In this document: positions 32,188 to 34,424 of the stretch, in pieces
Layout of the letters: every line of letters starts with the position of its first letter
Position numbering within the stretch: position 1 is the stretch's first letter
NCBI GenBank assembly: GCA_002688355.1
Contig: NZCT01000006.1
Span: forward strand, 1 to 34,424
Direction: 5' to 3'
DNA length: 34,424 nt
Source: an archaeon
GTDB taxonomy: Archaea > Nanobdellota > Nanobdellia > SCGC-AAA011-G17 > GW2011-AR20
Position numbers and translations under genes: made by a program
Notes under the pieces: model-generated
Seen by the model: only the letters and a program-made list of their open reading frames with translations
What the model was told of the DNA's origin: nothing
Databases searched by the model: none

Positions 32188-32207
32188 TTTTTTAATTTCT
32201 CTTAAAT

Positions 32208-32585
32208 ATGGGATTAGACAACATTGCTAGGAAAAATTTAGATTCTTTAAAAAAAGGAGACGTATATTCATGGGAAAGAGTTCATGAACTAGCATTAAAC
32301 AACAAGATTCCGATAGAATATGCAATCTCTGCTCTTGAACAAGGATTAGAAGAAAAAATAATTCCAAGATATAAAGAACTCATTGCATTGGCTGAGAAAA
32401 CACAAGGAGATAATCTTAGTGAATATTTTAAACTCAATCTTTATATTGCTCAAGAAACTCTCAAAAATATTTATGAAAATAAGAGAACAATACAATATAG
32501 AGGTCTTAAGTTGTCTTATCATCTTCTGTCACATTTATTCAGGAATAAGAAAAGGAAAGATCATTTAAGATTTATTCCAATTTAA
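32208..32585 (+). CDS. Hypothetical 125-aa helical protein
   Basis: I do not recognise this family. The protein looks mostly helical and soluble, with repeated helix-turn patterns (SWERVHELALNNKIPIEYAI, then ALEQGLEEKIIPRYKELIAL) and a strongly basic C terminus (FRNKKRKDHLRF) that might bind nucleic acid. It has no Cys and no membrane helix. The gene has its own TATA box, and its stop is 2 nt from the convergent membrane-protein gene. Confidence 0.7.
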   Translation: MGLDNIARKNLDSLKKGDVYSWERVHELALNNKIPIEYAISALEQGLEEKIIPRYKELIALAEKTQGDNLSEYFKLNLYIAQETLKNIYENKRTIQYRGLKLSYHLLSHLFRNKKRKDHLRFIPI

Positions 32586-32587
32586 TT

Positions 32588-32854
32588 CTAACTAAACAAA
32601 CTAAAGATTCCTTTCTGTAATAACCAAATAGCCACTAATATCAAAAAAAAGTTCGCCCCAAATATAATAGAGAGAATTATTATTAAAACACTAATAAAAT
32701 CTGCAACACTTACTAAAGTATCAAAAAATATAAATGCTTTAATAGCAACCAATACAGCTAAAAAAACAACGAATTTAAGATAAACATCCATTTTAATAAA
32801 AATCAAACTAAACGCCAATAAAATATCTAAAATCCCCATAAATTTGGATAACAT
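32588..32854 (-). CDS. Small four-helix membrane protein (88 aa)
   Basis: Nearly the whole protein is hydrophobic, with helices near 8-20, 25-45, 48-68 and 70-86 and very short loops. It has no Cys and no recognisable motif. It converges on the 125-aa gene and diverges from the helicase gene. A TTTATTTAATA-like stretch (minus strand) just upstream could be its promoter. Confidence 0.65.
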   Translation of the reverse strand: MLSKFMGILDILLAFSLIFIKMDVYLKFVVFLAVLVAIKAFIFFDTLVSVADFISVLIIILSIIFGANFFLILVAIWLLQKGIFSLFS

Positions 32855-32901
32855 CTTAAAATTATTAAATAAATTAATTATATAAGTTTACCTTTTTTCA
32901 T

Positions 32902-34386
32902 ATGAATATGCTAGAACTAAAAAACATAGAACCAAGAGATTATCAATTAGAAATCTTTGAAACATCTAAGGAAAACAATACTATAGTAGTCTTACCAACA
33001 GGAACTGGAAAAACACTAAATGCATTATTATTATCTCTATACAGATTAAATAAAATAAAAGATTCTAAAGTTTTAATAGTTGCTCCAACAAAACCATTAT
33101 GTGAACAGCATAAAAAAACTTACATAGAAAACACAAACATAGGAAAAGAAAATATTTCATTATTAACAGGTCTAGTAAAACCAAAAGAGCGTGAATCATT
33201 ATACAAAAATTCAAATTTAATTATCGCAACACCTCAAACTGTTAAAGAAGATCTCTCAAAAAATATAATCTCATTAAAAAATTTCTCAGCATTAATAATA
33301 GATGAAGCCCATAGAGCTGTAGGAAATTACGCATATACATTCTTAACAAAAAAATACACAGAAGATTCTGAATTTCCAAGAATTTTAGCATTAACAGCTT
33401 CCCCAGGTGGAAACAAACAAAAAATAAATGAAATCTGTGATAATCTATTAATAGACGCTGTTGAAATAAGAACTGAAGAAGACATTAAAGAACATATTCA
33501 AGAAAAAAACATTCGTTGGTTAAATGTAGATTTACCTACATCATTAAAAGAAATTAATTTATTACTAAAAAACGTTTACAAACAAAAATTACAAGATCTA
33601 AAAAAAGTAGGGTTCACAAAACCATTATCTATAATCAGTAAAAAAGATTTAATAATTCTACAAAATACATTTAGAAAACAATTATTCAGAAAAAATCCTT
33701 CAACATTTTATGGTTTATCCTTAACAGCATTTCTAATAAAACTAGATTACGCTTCGGAATTACTAGAAACTCAAGGCCTAAAACCTTTATCAAATTTCTT
33801 TGAAAAATTAGAAACAGATACATCAAAAGCAGCTAAAAATATTTTAAATTTTAAAGAAGTTCAAAAAGCAATTACACTAACTAAAAAATTAAACGAAAAA
33901 GATGTAAAACACCCTAAACTTTACATGTTAAAAGGATTAATAAGAAAAGAATTGCAAGAAAATCCAAAAGCAAGAATAATAACATTTGCAAATTACAGAG
34001 CAACTATAGATGAAATAATAGAATTTCTAAATGAAGAAGATAATATTCACGCAGTAAAATTAGTTGGCCAAAAATCTGGAATAACACAAAAGAAACAAGT
34101 AGAAACAATAAAGAGATTTGAAGAAGGAATTTACAACGTAATTTGTACAACTTCAGTAGGGGAAGAAGGGTTAGATATTTCTGGTGGAACTGTAGCAATC
34201 ATGTATGATCAAGGATCAAGCTCAGAAATTAGAAAAATACAGAGAGCCGGAAGAGTAGCAAGAGTCAAGTCTGGGAAGATTATAGTTTTATTAACCAACA
34301 ATACAAGAGAAATTGGTTACTATTGGATCGCAAAGAGAAAAGAAAAAACAATGAAATCAACATTACTAAAACTACAAGAAAAATGA
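32902..34386 (+). CDS. Hef-type DEAH helicase, helicase part only (494 aa)
   Basis: This superfamily 2 helicase has Walker A LPTGTGKT (residues 31-38), the DEAH box LIIDEAHRAVG (about 130-140), a SAT-like ALTASPGG, an insertion domain at about 200-320 as in Hef/FANCM, and the C-terminal motifs GEEGLDISGG and QRAGRVAR. It branch-migrates or unwinds forked DNA at stalled replication sites. Euryarchaeal Hef continues into an XPF/ERCC4 nuclease and HhH domain, whereas this protein stops at residue 494. The nuclease may be encoded elsewhere. TTATATAAG at 32878-32886 is the likely TATA box; an in-frame ATG at 32908 is an alternative start. Confidence 0.9.
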   Translation: MNMLELKNIEPRDYQLEIFETSKENNTIVVLPTGTGKTLNALLLSLYRLNKIKDSKVLIVAPTKPLCEQHKKTYIENTNIGKENISLLTGLVKPKERESLYKNSNLIIATPQTVKEDLSKNIISLKNFSALIIDEAHRAVGNYAYTFLTKKYTEDSEFPRILALTASPGGNKQKINEICDNLLIDAVEIRTEEDIKEHIQEKNIRWLNVDLPTSLKEINLLLKNVYKQKLQDLKKVGFTKPLSIISKKDLIILQNTFRKQLFRKNPSTFYGLSLTAFLIKLDYASELLETQGLKPLSNFFEKLETDTSKAAKNILNFKEVQKAITLTKKLNEKDVKHPKLYMLKGLIRKELQENPKARIITFANYRATIDEIIEFLNEEDNIHAVKLVGQKSGITQKKQVETIKRFEEGIYNVICTTSVGEEGLDISGGTVAIMYDQGSSSEIRKIQRAGRVARVKSGKIIVLLTNNTREIGYYWIAKRKEKTMKSTLLKLQEK

Positions 34387-34424
34387 TACTAACTTAAAGA
34401 CCATTTGTGGGGGATTTTTCCAGA

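Noticed and set aside
1-34424. CRISPR arrays, insertion sequences or prophage
   Set aside because: No regularly spaced repeats, transposase, integrase or phage structural genes were found.

Overview
The window is AT-rich, almost gap-free DNA from an archaeon, most likely a small-genome DPANN lineage (Woesearchaeota/Pacearchaeota-like). The archaeal assignment rests on RadA, RPA with a zinc finger, a Hef-type DEAH helicase, aEF-1beta beside its small zinc-ribbon partner, a geranylgeranyl-reductase-like flavoprotein, TraB, a PRC-barrel protein, an archaeal-type prepilin peptidase and many class III (KKG) prepilin signals. Many genes have a TATA-like box about 20 nt before the start codon, so leaderless transcripts seem common. 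Shine-Dalgarno motifs occur mainly inside operons or on leadered transcripts. The lineage call is inference from gene content.

Layout. 1-3371 (minus): a truncated secreted protein, a GT2 glycosyltransferase and a large multi-pass membrane protein, probably envelope glycosylation. 3421-5904: an unknown protein, then a flavoprotein reductase and the prepilin peptidase diverging from one palindromic TATA box. 5901-7711 (minus): a HIT protein lacking its catalytic His, VapBC, aEF-1beta and a 56-aa zinc ribbon. 7758-8473: a GT2 enzyme followed with no spacer by tRNA-Arg(GCG). 8474-10137 (minus): four overlapping genes joining two archaellum-like coiled-coil proteins to an unusual cupredoxin lipoprotein and a small His/Cys membrane protein.

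10241-21570 (plus) is the centre of interest: an Asp/Glu racemase, a FlaI/GspE-type ATPase, a FlaJ/TadC-type platform protein, and eleven consecutive small membrane-anchored proteins with class III prepilin signals. One of these carries a lytic-transglycosylase-like domain without its catalytic Glu, followed by an M15-like zinc peptidase domain. Others carry a glycine-rich hydrophobic segment or a six-Cys, Ca-loop ectodomain. With the peptidase at 5 kb and the coiled-coil proteins at 9-10 kb, this looks like a complete type IV pilus-like surface machine that may contact cell walls or host cells.

21623-24644 (plus): RPA, a YdjM-like membrane hydrolase, and a small protein plus RadA behind a 179-nt leader rich in repeats and containing a GC-rich island. 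24659-34386: a nucleotidyltransferase, membrane proteins, a membrane-anchored EEP-family hydrolase, MgtE, superoxide dismutase, a PRC-barrel protein leading three tandem membrane paralogues, TraB overlapping a degenerate site-2-protease homologue, small unknowns, and a Hef-like helicase without a nuclease domain. No IS element, CRISPR array or rRNA was seen. No gene-free stretch exceeds 180 bases.
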